A stretch of DNA of 8,431 bases from Vicinamibacteria bacterium. GTDB lineage: Bacteria > Acidobacteriota > Vicinamibacteria > Fen-336 > JAGNNV01. The position numbers were made by a program, and so were the translations under genes. The notes beneath the pieces are model-generated. The model was not told the origin of the DNA. It made no database searches and was given only the letters and a program-made list of their open reading frames with translations. The stretch is taken from positions 1 to 8,431 of the forward strand of contig JAENWE010000517.1 of NCBI GenBank assembly GCA_016650185.1, in the 5' to 3' direction. Below are positions 6,750 through 8,431 of the stretch, one piece after another. Positions within the stretch are counted from its first letter, which is position 1. Every line of letters begins with the position of its first letter.

Positions 6750-8099
6750 TCAGGAGGCGTCTTGGGGCGTTTGTTTTCGCGCCGGACGCAGCAGCCGCCG
6801 GAGCAGGACGCTTTGGAAGGTGGGCTCTCCGTAGATCCCATGATGGTCGGCATCACCGAAGAAGGTGTGCGAGATTTCCGGCAGGCCCCATTCGAGCGCG
6901 CCGTCCGCATCCAGGTGAGAGCCGAGCACGCTCGATCTCGGCACCCGGCCGTCTCCCGCCTCAAACATGGTCTCCGCGTCCTTCGCGGAGCGAGCGCCGA
7001 ATCGCGGTCTTTCCCCGAGGCGTTCGGGAGCCATGGCCCGGGTCAGCGTTTGCAGGCAGTCACCGCCCAGAACCGTGACCGGAATCGGGCAGCGGGTTTC
7101 GGGCGTTTGCGAGAGGGCCTGATGAAAGGCGACGGCGCGCTCGAGCAGGGCGCTCACGAAGGCGCGCCCTTCGTCGGTGTTGTCTTCGCTCCGAGGCGCC
7201 CAGGGGCCCCAGCCGTACTGCTGCCAGACGAGAGGGTCATGCAGGTCAATGTCCAGAGGATCGCCCTTGCCGTTGATCAGCGGCCTCGTCCCTTTGGGCG
7301 GCATCAACTGGTAGATCGCGGGCATATGGGCGATCACCCGCGCCGCGAGGGTGGTGTTCGACATGCCCACCGGGTTGCCGTTCAGCACCGCGTTCAACGA
7401 GAAAATGCTGCCCGAGTTGGGAGTGGCCACCACGATGAGCTGCGAGATTCGCCTCGATCCGGCCCAGGTGACGGGCCCCCCGGGCTCGGCATCCCCGTAG
7501 CGCAGGTAGTAGCGCGCGACCAGGCCGCCCATGCTGTGGCCCACAATGTTGAAGCGGGCGTCCGTTTCACCGCGCGCTGCGGCCAACGCGTCCAGGTAGT
7601 CGCCGAGACGCCGCGCCGATTCCACCAGATCCCGTCGCCAGTCGTAGGTGAAGACATGGAAGACGGCGCCCCGACCCCCGTTTGCCCGCACATTGCGATG
7701 AAAGCCCGCATTCCGCAGCAGACCGAGCAGGTCCGCGTATTCGGTGAAACCGAAGAGCCGCGGGATGACCGCATCGACGCCGATCAGTCCGAAGGGGCGA
7801 AGGGCGTCCCTGCTCGCTTTCAAGGGAAGAGTGGGCGGCAGTCTGAGATCGTGATGACCGAAGACGTTGCCCACGTTGAGCCACGCTTCGCTTCCATCCG
7901 GCCGTTCCAGCCGGCTGCCCAGAATTCCGGGAAGGATCACCGTGGCCGGGAGGTCCGGGTGTTCGCGCGATTCTCGAAGCAGTCGAGGGCTGAAGCGCCG
8001 CTCCGGCTTCAGGGCCTCATAGAGAAAGGCGCCGGCCAGGCCGGCGAGGACGCCGCCGGCGAAATGGCGCAGAGTGTGACCTTGACCTCGATCCGCCAT
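6750..8099 (-). CDS. LCAT-family (lecithin:cholesterol acyltransferase-like) lipase/acyltransferase, membrane-anchored
   Basis: 449 residues, alpha/beta-hydrolase fold. The LCAT/PDAT signature is clear: VILPGILGSRLE (54-65) near the N-terminus, FTYDWRRDL (150-158), and the nucleophile elbow GHSMGG with Ser189. The acid is probably Asp383 in GDGRVP and the base His420 in DADHHGIYGEP. Relatives transfer or hydrolyse acyl chains of phospholipids. The lipid used here cannot be told from sequence. Residues 12-30 are a Gly/Ala-rich hydrophobic segment, followed by KPERR. This suggests a single N-terminal anchor, or a signal peptide, placing the enzyme in or outside the inner membrane. ATG 8099 is the first sensible start, with no good Shine-Dalgarno. 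A TAGACT box ends 7 bases before it, hinting again at a short leader. It lies 123 bases behind the M28 gene on the same strand. It could also be labelled a generic esterase, but the LCAT motifs favour this call. Confidence 0.85.
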   Translation of the reverse strand: MADRGQGHTLRHFAGGVLAGLAGAFLYEALKPERRFSPRLLRESREHPDLPATVILPGILGSRLERPDGSEAWLNVGNVFGHHDLRLPPTLPLKASRDALRPFGLIGVDAVIPRLFGFTEYADLLGLLRNAGFHRNVRANGGRGAVFHVFTYDWRRDLVESARRLGDYLDALAAARGETDARFNIVGHSMGGLVARYYLRYGDAEPGGPVTWAGSRRISQLIVVATPNSGSIFSLNAVLNGNPVGMSNTTLAARVIAHMPAIYQLMPPKGTRPLINGKGDPLDIDLHDPLVWQQYGWGPWAPRSEDNTDEGRAFVSALLERAVAFHQALSQTPETRCPIPVTVLGGDCLQTLTRAMAPERLGERPRFGARSAKDAETMFEAGDGRVPRSSVLGSHLDADGALEWGLPEISHTFFGDADHHGIYGEPTFQSVLLRRLLRPARKQTPQDAS

Positions 8100-8222
8100 G
8101 CGTCGAAGTCTAGTCTCGCAGGGGCACTGGACGCGGGCGCGAGCTATCCGTCAAAATTCGGCCATTCTCTCTCAACCGATCGCTTCGGTCCACGAGGATG
8201 CGACACCCTCGCGAGCGGGCGG
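8100..8222 (-). other. Short intergenic region with a hairpin and a possible promoter
   Basis: It separates the end of the M28 gene from the lipase start. ACCGA-(5-base loop)-TCGGT (8175-8189) forms a perfect 5-bp hairpin downstream of the M28 stop but lacks a T run. On the minus strand TTGACG (8154-8149) resembles a -35 box; 17 bases on there is only TCCAGT, a poor -10. So the lipase may have its own promoter or be read through from M28. Confidence 0.25.
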
Positions 8223-8431
8223 TCAGTGGATGGCCGCGGCCGCGCGCAACTTCGCCGTGCCCGCATCGAGGGCGGCCACGACTTTCTTCGCCTCGGCGTC
8301 GAACATCGCTTTGTCCTTCTTCTCCACCGCTTCGCGCAAGGCGGGCATGGGCCAGGGCGCGTAGCCGGTGGTGAGTCCGGGGCCGATGAGCTGGTGCTTG
8401 AACCACGGACGTCCGGGCAGGCCCTCCTTGT
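8223..8431 (-). CDS. M28-family peptidase, C-terminal transferrin-receptor-like dimerisation domain; 5' part outside window
   Basis: Only the last 68 codons and a stop (TGA at 8225-8223) are inside the window; the frame is open to the right edge. The segment begins GLPGRPWFKH, followed by PGLTTGYAPWPMPALREAVE. This matches the C-terminal helical dimerisation domain (TFR_dimer type) of glutamate-carboxypeptidase-II/NAALADase-like M28 zinc peptidases, where RPWxKH and GYxxxxxPxxREA are conserved. It ends in an Ala/Lys-rich amphipathic helix. The zinc-binding peptidase domain must lie to the right and is not visible, so activity cannot be judged. Such enzymes are usually exported and cleave C-terminal acidic residues from peptides. 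The call rests on a short stretch, but the motif is distinctive. Confidence 0.75.
   Translation of the reverse strand, partial: KEGLPGRPWFKHQLIGPGLTTGYAPWPMPALREAVEKKDKAMFDAEAKKVVAALDAGTAKLRAAAAIH

Noticed and set aside
8101..8431. Open frames on the plus strand and in another minus frame over the right end
   Set aside because: The minus frame ending at 8223 carries the distinctive RPWFKH and GYAPWPMPALREA tail of M28 peptidases; the others are Arg-rich shadows.

Overview
The window is GC-rich throughout and densely coded. The gene set is a very long exported Asp-box beta-propeller protein, an M48 peptidase, an M28 peptidase with a transferrin-receptor-type tail, and an LCAT-like lipase. This set resembles soil or sediment Acidobacteriota or neighbouring phyla such as Gemmatimonadota. 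That placement is inferred from protein style only; there is no rRNA or tRNA gene, no mobile element and no CRISPR array to anchor it.

Layout. A leftward block fills 1-5632, and its transcription order runs right to left. It starts with a 1056-residue secreted propeller protein (2462-5632). Next comes the C-terminal part of an APC amino-acid permease that has lost its first four membrane segments and is frameshifted (1439-about 2500). Last is a continuous aldo/keto reductase-RidA fusion (1-1434) that runs off the left edge. At 5633-5737 a short divergent control region separates this block from a rightward gene. That gene begins as a small exported FxLYD-like protein (from 5738) and then, out of frame, becomes an M48 zinc metallopeptidase domain (up to 6633). 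A convergent gap (6634-6749) follows. Two more leftward genes close the window: an LCAT-family acyltransferase/lipase (6750-8099) and the C-terminal tail of an M28 glutamate-carboxypeptidase-like enzyme (8223-8431, cut by the right edge).

How the genes may work together. Most of the products are envelope or exported proteins that act on peptides or lipids. Peptidases plus an amino-acid permease fit a life of scavenging protein, but the permease as it stands is unlikely to work. The AKR-RidA protein has no signal peptide and should act in the cytoplasm on reactive carbonyl or imine compounds.

The points most worth a second look are three. First, the AKR-RidA fusion is intact in one frame, and its RidA part lacks the catalytic arginine. 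Second, at two places a complete upstream gene runs out of frame into the interior of a downstream gene (near 2440-2505 and near 6100-6110). Third, the divergent promoter region has a perfect small palindrome over the expected start of a near-leaderless transcript. I do not see a clear, wholly new multi-gene system here.
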